This document shows positions 40,208-48,521 of a stretch of 63,171 bases of DNA, piece after piece. Source of the DNA: Desulfocapsaceae bacterium (lineage in GTDB: Bacteria; Desulfobacterota; Desulfobulbia; Desulfobulbales; Desulfocapsaceae); assembly GCA_031292275.1 (NCBI GenBank), contig JARLHL010000005.1, positions 1 to 63,171 of the forward strand, read 5' to 3'. Made by a program: the position numbers and the translations under genes. The notes beneath the pieces were generated by a model that saw nothing but the letters and a program-made list of their open reading frames with translations, ran no database searches and had not been told where the DNA came from. Position 1 is the first letter of the stretch. The number at the start of each line of letters is the position of its first letter.

Positions 40208-40888
40208 CTACAGCTCTTTCATGATCAATTCGGTAACCTGGCCGATTGAGACGGAGCCGTCAACCGAAATGACCTTGACGCCGCCGGCCTCTTTAAAGTA
40301 GTTGACCGCGGCCATGGTTCCGGTTTTGGTATCATAGTAGATTCCATGACGCTTATTGATGGCATCCTCGTCCTGATCATCGGCACGGACCTTGAGATCG
40401 CCGCCGCAGACGCGGCAGACAATCTTACCGTCCTTCTCGACGGGTTTGATGGCCTCGAAGGCGATGTGATTGGGATGGTTGTTATCGTTAACGCAGAGCC
40501 TGCGGCCCATGATGCGCTCCTTGGCGATCTCACGATCAAGAACGATCTCGATGACATAATCAAGGGCGAGACCGGCATCTTTCAGGTTTTTTGCCAGGGT
40601 GATGGCCTGCTCCTTGGAGCGGGGGAAACCGTCGAGGATCCAGCCGTCCTTGCAATCGGGCTTCTGCAGGCGGGCAATCATCATCGGGATGGTGATATCA
40701 TCGGGAACCAGGTCTCCCTTATCGATGAAGGCCTTGGCCTTCTTGCCAAGCTCGGTACCGCCGCCGATATGCTCCCGGAAAATGGCGCCGGACTCAATAT
40801 GAGGAATATTGAATTTTTTCTGTACGATGGCGCCCTGAGTTCCTTTGCCGCTTCCGTTCGGTCCGAAAACCAGAATATTCTTGCCCAT
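40208..40888 (-). CDS. adk: Adenylate kinase
   Basis: A 226-residue cytoplasmic enzyme interconverting ATP + AMP and 2 ADP. VFGPNGSGKGTQ is the P-loop, DGFPRSKEQA the AMP-binding and catalytic segment, and RIMGRRLC begins the lid. The lid has Cys and His residues (RRLCVNDNNHPNH, CRVCGGDL), suggesting an unusual zinc site rather than the standard four-Cys form. It is somewhat longer than E. coli Adk (214). A GGAGAGG-like site precedes the start. Confidence 0.93.
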   Translation of the reverse strand: MGKNILVFGPNGSGKGTQGAIVQKKFNIPHIESGAIFREHIGGGTELGKKAKAFIDKGDLVPDDITIPMMIARLQKPDCKDGWILDGFPRSKEQAITLAKNLKDAGLALDYVIEIVLDREIAKERIMGRRLCVNDNNHPNHIAFEAIKPVEKDGKIVCRVCGGDLKVRADDQDEDAINKRHGIYYDTKTGTMAAVNYFKEAGGVKVISVDGSVSIGQVTELIMKEL

Positions 40889-41358
40889 AAGTCCTCTCCT
40901 TAATAGATAATGAAATGCATCAACAGCACATTAACAGTACGATCCCGGACGGATAAGGCGTAGTCCCCTCCGGCGGGGTATATGAACAGATGCCTCAGAC
41001 CCGGTTATTGCCGATCACGGCCCCTGAATGAAGGTCACTCATAACAAACAGCACAGGCATCCGCCGGCGCCCCAAGGGACGGCAACTGCAGCCAGACGCC
41101 ATCATTTCCCCTGCCGGGGCAAGCGCTGCGAGTCCGATCCTCTATCCCGGAACGGGATACCTGCACCGGAAACGGCAGACCAGGCGACGAGCTACTATAT
41201 ACTAAAAGGTGCCTTGAGGCCAGAAAAAATAACTTTCCTAAATTTTTGACTTTCAGATGGAAAGCGGGTATTTTTCCGCAGAATATACGCCTGTAATGAT
41301 CCGTCCTGAGCTGTGATTCCGGACCCTTTCAGATAACCATATACCACTTCGACAGACT
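40889..41358. other. Intergenic stretch, nothing recognised
   Basis: About 470 bp between the divergent adk and hom genes. It should hold promoters for both, but none is strong enough to place. No RNA gene or long hairpin was seen. Confidence 0.5.
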
Positions 41359-42672
41359 ATGATGAAAGAAATACGCGTTGGCCTCATCGGCTTCGGTACC
41401 GTCGGCAAAGGACTGGCGGCGACCCTTCTGCAGCAGAAAGATCGACTCAGGCAGCGGGTCGGAGCCGCTGTGACTCTGAAGCGGGTTGCCGATATCCATG
41501 TCAAAAGCCTGCCCGAAGAATACTGCGGCGTCACGCTCTCCCAGGATGCCGGCGATATCCTGACCGATCCCGAGATCGACATCGTGGTCGAACTGATCGG
41601 AGGTATTGAGCCCGCCAAGTCCTTCATCCTGGCCGCCATCGCAGGCGGCAAACATGTGGTCTCGGCCAACAAGGCGCTCTTTGCCAACCACGGCAGGGAG
41701 ATCTTCGCCGCAGCCGTCAAGAACAATGTGGAAATAGGCTTTGAGGCCAGCGTCGGCGGCGGCATCCCGGTGATCAAATCGCTCAAGGAGGGTCTGGTGG
41801 CCAACCGCATCGAGGCCATCAGCGGCATCCTGAACGGGACGGCCAACTACATCCTGACCCAGATGACCGACCACGGCTCCCTCTTTGCCGAGGTGCTCAA
41901 GGACGCCCAGGCCAAAGGGTTTGCGGAGGCCGATCCCACCTATGATATAGAAGGGATAGACACCGCCCACAAACTGGCCATCCTGATGTCCATCGCCTAC
42001 GGTCTCCATGTCCAGATAGGCGACATCACCACCGAGGGCATCAGCACCATCGAGCCCATCGATATCGATTTCGCCCGGGAATTCGGCTACAGGATCAAAC
42101 TGCTGGCCATCAGCCGCAACCACGGCGACCATGTCGAGGCCCGCGTCCATCCGACCATGGTCCCCGAGGACCATATGCTGGCCAATATCAACGGGGCCTT
42201 CAACGCCATCGAGTTCACCGGCGATACGGTGGGAGACATCCTGCTCTACGGCCAGGGCGCGGGCATGATGCCCACCGGCAGCGCCGTGGCGGCGGACGTA
42301 GTCGACATCGGCCGGAACATCCTCTCAGGTTCCGTCAACCGGGTCCCGGCCCTGTCCTTTCTGCCCGAATTTATCGGCGAGCCGCGCATCACTCCGATGA
42401 GCAGCCTCACCTGCCCCTACTATTTCCGGGTCACCGCCCTGGATAAGCCCGGCGTCCTCTCCAGGATCTCCGGGATCTTCGGACAGCACAACATCTCGAT
42501 CAAGTCCGTGATCCAGAAGAGCCGGCATGCCGACGAGCCGGTGCATATCGTCCTGATGAGCCACCAGGCCTCTGAGGCCGATGTAATAAAGGCGCTGGCC
42601 GAGATCGACGGACTGGAGATCTGCACGGCTCCGACCATGAAGATCCGCATCCTTGTCGATGAGCAGGATTAA
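41359..42672 (+). CDS. hom: Homoserine dehydrogenase
   Basis: A 437-residue NAD(P)-dependent enzyme reducing aspartate semialdehyde to homoserine for Thr and Met synthesis. RVGLIGFGTVGKGLA is the Rossmann motif. VSANKALFANHG and GFEASVGGGIPVIK carry the catalytic Lys/Glu region, followed by GILNGTANYILTQM and FAEADPTYDIEGIDTAHKLA. The C-terminal 85 residues are an ACT domain (YYFRVTALDKPGVLSRISGI), predicting feedback by threonine. It forms a likely operon with the ApgM-like gene, which starts 42 bp downstream. Confidence 0.96.
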   Translation: MMKEIRVGLIGFGTVGKGLAATLLQQKDRLRQRVGAAVTLKRVADIHVKSLPEEYCGVTLSQDAGDILTDPEIDIVVELIGGIEPAKSFILAAIAGGKHVVSANKALFANHGREIFAAAVKNNVEIGFEASVGGGIPVIKSLKEGLVANRIEAISGILNGTANYILTQMTDHGSLFAEVLKDAQAKGFAEADPTYDIEGIDTAHKLAILMSIAYGLHVQIGDITTEGISTIEPIDIDFAREFGYRIKLLAISRNHGDHVEARVHPTMVPEDHMLANINGAFNAIEFTGDTVGDILLYGQGAGMMPTGSAVAADVVDIGRNILSGSVNRVPALSFLPEFIGEPRITPMSSLTCPYYFRVTALDKPGVLSRISGIFGQHNISIKSVIQKSRHADEPVHIVLMSHQASEADVIKALAEIDGLEICTAPTMKIRILVDEQD

Positions 42673-42714
42673 TCTCTTCAACCCTCTGCTCCTGTCCGGG
42701 GAAGGCGGTCCAGC

Positions 42715-43947
42715 ATGAAATATCTGATACTCGTTGGCGACGGCATGGGCGATCTTCCTATTGCCGAAATCGGCAACCGCACCCCTCTGCAGGCGGCGGC
42801 AACGCCTGCGATGGACGAACTCTGCAGCCGCGGAGAGGTCTTTCTGAACCGGACGGTTCCCGACGGCTTTCCGCCGGGCAGTGATGTCGCCAATCTGTCC
42901 CTGCTGGGTTACAGCCCCAGACTTTACTATACGGGCAGGGCGCCGCTGGAGGCCGCGGCCATGGGCATCAACCTCAAGGACGATGAGACGGCCTTCCGCT
43001 GCAACATGGTGACCCTGGATTTTTCCGTGGCGGATCACGTCCGGATGGTGGATTTTTCCGCAGACCATATCAGCAGTCAGGAGTCCCATGCCCTGATCGC
43101 AGCCCTGGATGAGGGGTGCGGCACCGAGGTGTTCCGCTTCAAGGCCGGGGTCAGCTACCGGCACATCCTGATCGTCAAGGGACCGTATCCCGATATGGGC
43201 ACCGCCCCGCCCCACGACCATACCGACAAAGATGTGACCGGGCTGTGGAATACATACCTGGCCGATCCCGGCTGGGCCGCCCTGCTGGCCGGGGCGCGCC
43301 GGATCCTGGAGGGGCATCCGGTCAATGCCAGGCGCATGGCGGAAGGAAAGAATCCCGCCAACTGCATCTGGCTGTGGGGCGAGGGAAGACCGCCCTCCAT
43401 GCCCACCCTGCCCCGGCGTTTCGGGATCAGCGGCAGCATGATCTCGGCCGTTGATCTGCTCAAGGGACTGGGCGTCAATGCCGGCCTGTCCGTCATCGAT
43501 GTCCCCGGCGCCACCGGTTATCTCGATACCAACTACCGGGGCAAGGCCCAGGCGGCGCTGGATGCGCTTCTCACCCAGGACTTTGTCTTCGTCCATGTGG
43601 AGGCGCCCGACGAGACCGGCCATCAGGGGCTTCTGGACAAAAAAATCCAGGCCATCGAAGACTTCGACAGCCGCATCGTCGCCCCCATCATCGCGGGGCT
43701 GCGGGCCAGGGGAGAAGACTTCCGGGTGGCGGTAACCATGGATCACTTCACCCCCATCGCCCTGCGCACCCACACCAGCGATCCGGTGCCGGTCTGCCTC
43801 TACGACTCCAGGGAAAGTCTTGAAGGATCAGGCATGCCCTTCTCGGAAGACCTGAGCATCCCTGACGGGAGCGGCATCGCCCTCTTTGAAGAGAGCCATC
43901 AGCTCATCGAGCGGCTCTTTGAACAGAAGGAAAAGCAGGCCTCATGA
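42715..43947 (+). CDS. ApgM-type phosphoglycerate mutase / proposed homoserine kinase
   Basis: A 410-residue alkaline-phosphatase-fold metalloenzyme. The N-terminus KYLILVGDGMGDLPI holds the first metal ligands. The phospho-acceptor Ser lies in PPGSDVANLSLLGY, and HVEAPDETGHQGLLDKKIQAIEDFD supplies further ligands. Its family is cofactor-independent 2,3-BPG phosphoglycerate mutase (archaeal type). A subgroup always found beside threonine-pathway genes has been annotated as a proposed homoserine kinase. The position directly after hom, with no classical thrB here, favours that second role, but it is not proven by sequence. Confidence 0.88.
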   Translation: MKYLILVGDGMGDLPIAEIGNRTPLQAAATPAMDELCSRGEVFLNRTVPDGFPPGSDVANLSLLGYSPRLYYTGRAPLEAAAMGINLKDDETAFRCNMVTLDFSVADHVRMVDFSADHISSQESHALIAALDEGCGTEVFRFKAGVSYRHILIVKGPYPDMGTAPPHDHTDKDVTGLWNTYLADPGWAALLAGARRILEGHPVNARRMAEGKNPANCIWLWGEGRPPSMPTLPRRFGISGSMISAVDLLKGLGVNAGLSVIDVPGATGYLDTNYRGKAQAALDALLTQDFVFVHVEAPDETGHQGLLDKKIQAIEDFDSRIVAPIIAGLRARGEDFRVAVTMDHFTPIALRTHTSDPVPVCLYDSRESLEGSGMPFSEDLSIPDGSGIALFEESHQLIERLFEQKEKQAS

Positions 43948-44378
43948 TCAGCAGCCTCACCGAACCCATTCACCGGAGCACCTGCCGGGTCATCTACGGC
44001 GACACCGATGCCGGCCGGGTCGTGTACAATGCCAACTACCTCCGCTATTTCGAGATAGGCCGAACCGAATTCATGCGGGAACTGGTCTGCTCCTACCGCG
44101 ACATCGAAGAGTTGGGACTCGTCCTGCCGGTGACCGAATGCTATCTCCGTTTCAAGGCTCCCGCTTTCTATGACGACCTGCTCACCATCGAGACCTCGCT
44201 CACCGAGCTGAAAAGCGTATCCTGCCGGTTCTGCTATAAAATCACCCGTACTGAATCTGAGCGGAAACGCCCGGTGCTCCTGGCAAAGGGCTTTACCGTC
44301 CACGCCGCGGTCAACAGAGAAGGCCGACTTGCAAAACTGCCTGACGAGATCGTAAAAAGGCTTAAGGAACTGCTCTGA
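43944..44378 (+). CDS. Acyl-CoA thioesterase, YbgC/4-HBT family
   Basis: A 144-residue hotdog-fold hydrolase of acyl-CoA thioesters. YGDTDAGRVVYNANYLRYFE contains the family catalytic Asp (D-x-A/G-x-V-Y motif). RFKAPAFYDDLLTIETSL and FCYKIT follow as in YbgC. The ATG overlaps the stop of the previous gene (ATGA), so it is translationally coupled to hom-apgM. The link to threonine synthesis is not obvious. Confidence 0.9.
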   Translation: MISSLTEPIHRSTCRVIYGDTDAGRVVYNANYLRYFEIGRTEFMRELVCSYRDIEELGLVLPVTECYLRFKAPAFYDDLLTIETSLTELKSVSCRFCYKITRTESERKRPVLLAKGFTVHAAVNREGRLAKLPDEIVKRLKELL

Positions 44379-44426
44379 TCCGGATCGGCAAGCCTTTGCA
44401 ATCGGCAGGGACACAGACGATAGCTC

Positions 44427-44454
44427 TTGACAATCAAAATTCAAGGTGTATAAT
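44427..44454 (+). promoter_or_regulatory. Sigma-70 promoter of tRNA-fMet
   Basis: TTGACA (44427-44432), a 16-bp spacer and a perfect TATAAT (44449-44454) lie 11 bp before the mature tRNA 5' end. This is the strongest consensus promoter in the window. Confidence 0.88.
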
Positions 44455-44465
44455 AAATCACTCAA

Positions 44466-44543
<78 letters not shown>

Positions 44544-44553
44544 ATAAAATCAA

Positions 44554-44586
44554 GGGCTTACGAAGAATCTTCGTAAGCCCTTTTTT
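44554..44586 (+). terminator. Terminator hairpin after tRNA-fMet (element side)
   Basis: GGGCTTACGAAGA pairs perfectly with TCTTCGTAAGCCC and is followed by six Ts. It lies just inside the element, so the element supplies a terminator to the tRNA transcript it interrupts. A related but different hairpin sits at 60711-60745 outside the right end. Confidence 0.88.
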
Positions 44587-44593
44587 GTTGTTT

Positions 44594-44611
44594 CTAACCT
44601 ATTTCTAACCA
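44594..44611 (+). repeat. CTAACC-type repeat, copy 1 (left end)
   Basis: An 18-bp double repeat of form CTAACC-TATTT-CTAACC-A, 50 bp inside the left attachment core. Identical or near-identical copies occur at 60512-60529 and 60751-60768. The positions suit integrase arm-binding sites. Confidence 0.6.
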
Positions 44612-44631
44612 GCACAAAAAATCCTACTTCA

Positions 44632-45792
44632 TTACAGTTCTGTGCCGCGGCTCATTATCTCAACATATTCTGTATAACTGAACAGTCGATTTCGTTTCTG
44701 TGCTGTCAACTCTCGCACGATGCCGAGTTGTTCCAAGTGGGCAAGAGCTTTATTTACAGTGGCTGGGGAAATGCCGGTTTTTTTCACCAACCGGCCCGAG
44801 GTGGTAATGGGATGTTCCATCAGCACTCGATGAATCTGCAGGGTTGACGTTGCCGCACGACCGAGACCTCTGATCTTCTCCCGGTCCTGATCCGACAAGT
44901 CGAGAAGTTGCTGCGCCGTTTCGACAGCCTGAGTGGCGGTTACGACAATGGCATCAGCGAAGAAATCGAGCCAGGCTTCCCAGTCTCCGGTCAAGCGCAC
45001 ATTGTTCAGCAGTTCATAATAATACTGACGGTGCGTCTTGAAATAGAGGCTAAGGTAGAGCATCGGCTCCTGCAGCACTTTCTGTTCACATAGCAGCAAC
45101 GTGATCAGCAAACGGCCAAGGCGGCCGTTGCCGTCAAGGAATGGATGGATCGTCTCGAACTGCACATGGGCCAGCGCCGCCTTGAGCAGAACTGGAGTCG
45201 GTTCGGGTTGGTCGTGGAGGAACAGTTCAAGCTTGCTCATACACTCCATCAACTCTTCCGTCGGAGGTGGAACGAAGGCCGCATTGCCAGGCCGGGTGCC
45301 GCCGATCCAATTCTGGCTACGGCGAAATTCACCGGGAGTCTGGTTGCTGCCTCGCCCTTTGGTGAGTAATACACCATGGATTTCCCGGAAAAGCCGGAGT
45401 GACAGAGGTAACCCTTCTTTTAAAAGACGCAAGCCATGTTCGAGTGCCGCGACATAGTTACTGACCTCCCGCACATCGTCCAGAGGGACGCCCGGCTCCT
45501 GATCCAGCTCGAACAACAACAGATCCGAAAACGATGACTGGGTGCCTTCAATCATGGATGAGAGCACCGCTTCTTTGCGGACGTACATATAAAGGAAGAG
45601 GGAGGTATCCGGCAGTAGGGCCGAGACGCTATTTAGTCGACCCAGCGATAGCAGTGCCTGGTCGAACTTATTACGCAACTCCGGTGTCCATTCGATGGGT
45701 GGACGAGGTGGCAACGGCGCAGGCACAAAGGCCTGAGCCTTCTCACCCACAGTCGTTATGGTCACGTACTTCCCTTGAAGCTTTCGATTCAT
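44632..45792 (-). CDS. Fic-family protein with C-terminal winged helix
   Basis: A 386-residue protein. The Fic motif HPFLDGNGRLGR is intact, so it should transfer AMP from ATP to hydroxyl groups of target proteins. An N-terminal inhibitory helix motif (SSMIEG, fitting S/TxxxEG) marks it as a class II Fic with autoinhibition. The last 60 residues (TSGRLVKKTGISPATVNKAL) are a winged HTH. Such Fic-HTH proteins are common in genomic islands. An operator-like repeat set lies just upstream at 45810-45861, suggesting autoregulation. Targets are unknown. Confidence 0.9.
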   Translation of the reverse strand: MNRKLQGKYVTITTVGEKAQAFVPAPLPPRPPIEWTPELRNKFDQALLSLGRLNSVSALLPDTSLFLYMYVRKEAVLSSMIEGTQSSFSDLLLFELDQEPGVPLDDVREVSNYVAALEHGLRLLKEGLPLSLRLFREIHGVLLTKGRGSNQTPGEFRRSQNWIGGTRPGNAAFVPPPTEELMECMSKLELFLHDQPEPTPVLLKAALAHVQFETIHPFLDGNGRLGRLLITLLLCEQKVLQEPMLYLSLYFKTHRQYYYELLNNVRLTGDWEAWLDFFADAIVVTATQAVETAQQLLDLSDQDREKIRGLGRAATSTLQIHRVLMEHPITTSGRLVKKTGISPATVNKALAHLEQLGIVRELTAQKRNRLFSYTEYVEIMSRGTEL

Positions 45793-45809
45793 CCTGGCTG
45801 CTTCGAACC

Positions 45810-45861
45810 TAAAATAAGATTTATCTTTATTTTATCTTTATACCATATTCTAAAATAAAGA
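45810..45861 (-). promoter_or_regulatory. Repeated operator-like motif upstream of fic
   Basis: The 11-mer TAAAATAAAGA or a one-to-two-base variant appears three times: direct at 45810-45820, inverted at 45824-45834 and direct at 45851-45861. The first two form an imperfect palindrome. They begin 18 bp upstream of the fic start codon, so binding would block its promoter. The HTH of the Fic protein is the obvious candidate ligand. Confidence 0.5.
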
Positions 45862-46502
45862 CCCAAAGAGAAAAAGCAATTGAATTTCCCGAGGTGAGTT
45901 CAACGCATGCAGATTATTGTTGAAAGCTGAGACAATTCGGTGGATTTGTTGTCTTGAACGGCGGATCCGAAGAATGCAGAGTGGGGGTTTTCCTTTGTTG
46001 AGTTGAAGTATGTTAAGGTGAACGGTGGGTGTGGAGTCGATTGTGAACTTTATATGAGCCAGTTCCAAAAATTCGAAAATGTAAAAGATCAAATTAGATA
46101 CTTTTACTAATAGAAAAAAGGGAGGAGACGGGCCCTTTCGTGTGTGCTGCTAATGATAATGAAACGAACTACCATCAACAGTCATCAGCTTTCATTAATA
46201 ACCGTTACAGCTATAAATCGAGCCTGACCGCAGTAATCTCTAGGGAGATACACAAAAATGATAACCAATCACTAAATCTTTACTTATGCTGCCTCAATCC
46301 TCTGGTGAACGAGAATTTGTGCAAGACAACCAAGATCCAGATTATGCACCTCTCACAAAATTCAACGTAATGTATTTCCACCTGGTTTTCCGTCATAACC
46401 CTTCAGGTCCAGGCACAGGGCTGAGTCCTAAACTGACCTTACCGTCTCCCTTTTACGGAAAATCTCAAGAAATTACTTTCCGCACGAAATCATTATAAAT
46501 TA
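45862..46502. other. AT-rich intergenic region between fic and the RT genes
   Basis: About 640 bp without a convincing gene. An 80-codon minus-strand frame (45850-46092) has no family resemblance. The segment 46113-46260 holds the candidate ncRNA end described separately. Confidence 0.5.
46113..46260 (-). ncRNA. Candidate DRT3-associated ncRNA (3' part)
   Basis: On the minus strand, downstream of the second RT gene, the sequence CACACAC (46146-46140) is followed at once by a terminator-like hairpin: GAAAGGG pairs with CCC and a T-run at 46139-46113. Upstream are possible stems, such as AATGAAA with TTTCATT. DRT3 systems need an ncRNA, and recent work reports an ACACAC template in it. This is the only ACACAC on this strand near the two genes. 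The 5' end is not determined and the assignment is inference. Confidence 0.4.
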
Positions 46503-48521
46503 TCAGTATGCAGTTCGCAATTCCTTTTTGATAAGTAGTTGGCCCAAATTATTCTCGGCTCCTCGCCAGTTGAAAAACCAGTCTTCTCCATCTAGTAATT
46601 TATATATTTTATTTTTATTTTTATTTAAACTTTCTTCAGTTTGGAAAACAAATGACATCGCTTTAGCTATGAGATTGCTCTTTTCAGATTTTCTAATATA
46701 TGGACAAGCAATTAAATCAAAAAATAGCAGTATCTTCTCAGATTCCTCCAAAGAGAAATTGTCCGCAATAATTTTCTCCATTGAAACATCGTATAAAAGA
46801 CGTCTAATTATTTTGTATTCCTTATTCTTTCCGATATAATGCAATAGAGAGACAATATCAAAATAACCCAAGGAAGAAGCGGAAGGTTTATCCATATTAA
46901 TTTCGAACAAATCAGCAATATACCCTTCGTTAAGTAAATATTTTTTGCCTAGTACTTTTGAGACGATCAATAAATTTTGAATTTCAATTTTGCTTTCTTT
47001 GTTGATTTTTTTTAACACATCAAAACTAATTACGATTTCATCAAAAATGGATTTGAATATGACTTCTGTTTCTTGTTTAAGACTTTCATTGTAAAAACCC
47101 TTTATAATAAAAATGAGCTGTGATATCAAGTACGTAGATCTAACACGAGGGCACATACAATATACAAAAAAACATACCTCAACAAATAAAATTGTCAATT
47201 TTGATAAATCACGAATTTCAATCGGATCTGATTTTTTTCGAGCATTTATAATAACCTTTGCCAAGACCTTCAAAATTGAAGATAAAACATAATTGACAAC
47301 GCTATCAAATTGAATTCCGTTTTTATGAACAATCGCTTTTAAATCACGAATAAAGGAGTTGGACAAACGGCTTTTGTTCCAATTCTCCTTTATTAAACCT
47401 GTACCATTTGAGTTATTACCAATCGATTTAGAATGTTTCTTTAAAGTTTCTAAATTAATAACTGAAGAAAACAAACGCTCCAGCAATCTGGCTATTTCAC
47501 TTTTTGCTGCTGTTTCGCCAGTAGTAAAAGGTCTTGATAGTGTTTGTTCTTTTGCATCATTCAGAAAGAGCTTGTAATGTGATAATTTTTCAACAATTGT
47601 TCTCTCGATAGTACCTACTACGCTATTATCATTATAAAAAACGAAATAGTCATCTATATATCTTCTAATTGAATAGTCCTTGGATATTCTAATATCTTTA
47701 TCCTCCAAGCACTTTTGAATTTCAATATCAATTGATTGTAAAATTATTTCGGCAAATATCCTTGATACTTCTGGTCCTACTATTATTCCATTCGTTTCAT
47801 TGTAATTGCACTTTTGCATTAGAGAATCAAACACCATATCAAAAGGCCCGTTTTTGAATGTGTTGTTTTTTGCAAACCTTTTGTCTTTAATAGCCCAAGA
47901 TACAGTGTGGGTATAAATGTGATAAAAGCATTTTGATATATCAAATCGTTTTAGATATAAAAATTTTCGTTCTAACCGATGAAATTCGTATGATTCGTAA
48001 AATTTATATAGAAAATCATATTTAGCATATTTATAAAAAGAGGAGGCTCCTTCATACTGTTGTTTAAAACCCTCCCGATCGAACTCTACATTGCCTACAG
48101 ATAAAAAAATTTCGCTCTTTGATAAAGCTTTTTCGTAATAGTAATTGGCAATATCCTCTGGATATCTTAGCGAGAAATTGCTTTTACTACATAGACTTAA
48201 AATTAGTGTGGCATATTTTTTGTAAAAATCTGTAAATTTGATTTGTGCAAATGGATGTATAACCCCTAATTCTCTATAAGATTTAGAATTCTTCTTAATT
48301 TTGTAAGTGTATGGTATTGTGTATATTTCTGAGTTGCTTTTCATGATTTTGGCAAGCTCTGAGCCCAAAGTAGATGGCATTTTTTTTAAGTCTTCTCGTT
48401 TGATTCTTAAATAAAACCCTATATTATTGAACAAAAAAGGGACCTCATATGGTATAGTCTCTGTAATTAAAACTCTATCGTAGTCATTCTTTTTTATTAC
48501 CAACCGATCATTTTTAGACAT
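46503..48521 (-). CDS. drt3b: Reverse transcriptase, Drt3b-like (UG8 type)
   Basis: A 672-residue protein with an RT core in its first half: RFDISKCFYHIYTH (Asp194, motif A), GIIVGPEVSRIFAEI (motif B) and RRYIDDYFVF (Asp290/291, catalytic motif C). It has a long helical C-terminal part (about residues 340-672) of the kind seen in UG/Abi-type RTs. It follows another RT gene with an 8-bp overlap. Two adjacent RTs of about 410 and 670 residues match the DRT type 3 antiphage system. The gene is very AT-rich. The type call rests on size and pairing, not on alignment. Confidence 0.85.
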   Translation of the reverse strand: MSKNDRLVIKKNDYDRVLITETIPYEVPFLFNNIGFYLRIKREDLKKMPSTLGSELAKIMKSNSEIYTIPYTYKIKKNSKSYRELGVIHPFAQIKFTDFYKKYATLILSLCSKSNFSLRYPEDIANYYYEKALSKSEIFLSVGNVEFDREGFKQQYEGASSFYKYAKYDFLYKFYESYEFHRLERKFLYLKRFDISKCFYHIYTHTVSWAIKDKRFAKNNTFKNGPFDMVFDSLMQKCNYNETNGIIVGPEVSRIFAEIILQSIDIEIQKCLEDKDIRISKDYSIRRYIDDYFVFYNDNSVVGTIERTIVEKLSHYKLFLNDAKEQTLSRPFTTGETAAKSEIARLLERLFSSVINLETLKKHSKSIGNNSNGTGLIKENWNKSRLSNSFIRDLKAIVHKNGIQFDSVVNYVLSSILKVLAKVIINARKKSDPIEIRDLSKLTILFVEVCFFVYCMCPRVRSTYLISQLIFIIKGFYNESLKQETEVIFKSIFDEIVISFDVLKKINKESKIEIQNLLIVSKVLGKKYLLNEGYIADLFEINMDKPSASSLGYFDIVSLLHYIGKNKEYKIIRRLLYDVSMEKIIADNFSLEESEKILLFFDLIACPYIRKSEKSNLIAKAMSFVFQTEESLNKNKNKIYKLLDGEDWFFNWRGAENNLGQLLIKKELRTAY

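Noticed and set aside
45850-46092. 80-codon minus-strand frame upstream of fic
   Set aside because: No ribosome site or homology. It overlaps the fic operator repeats and an AT-rich promoter region.
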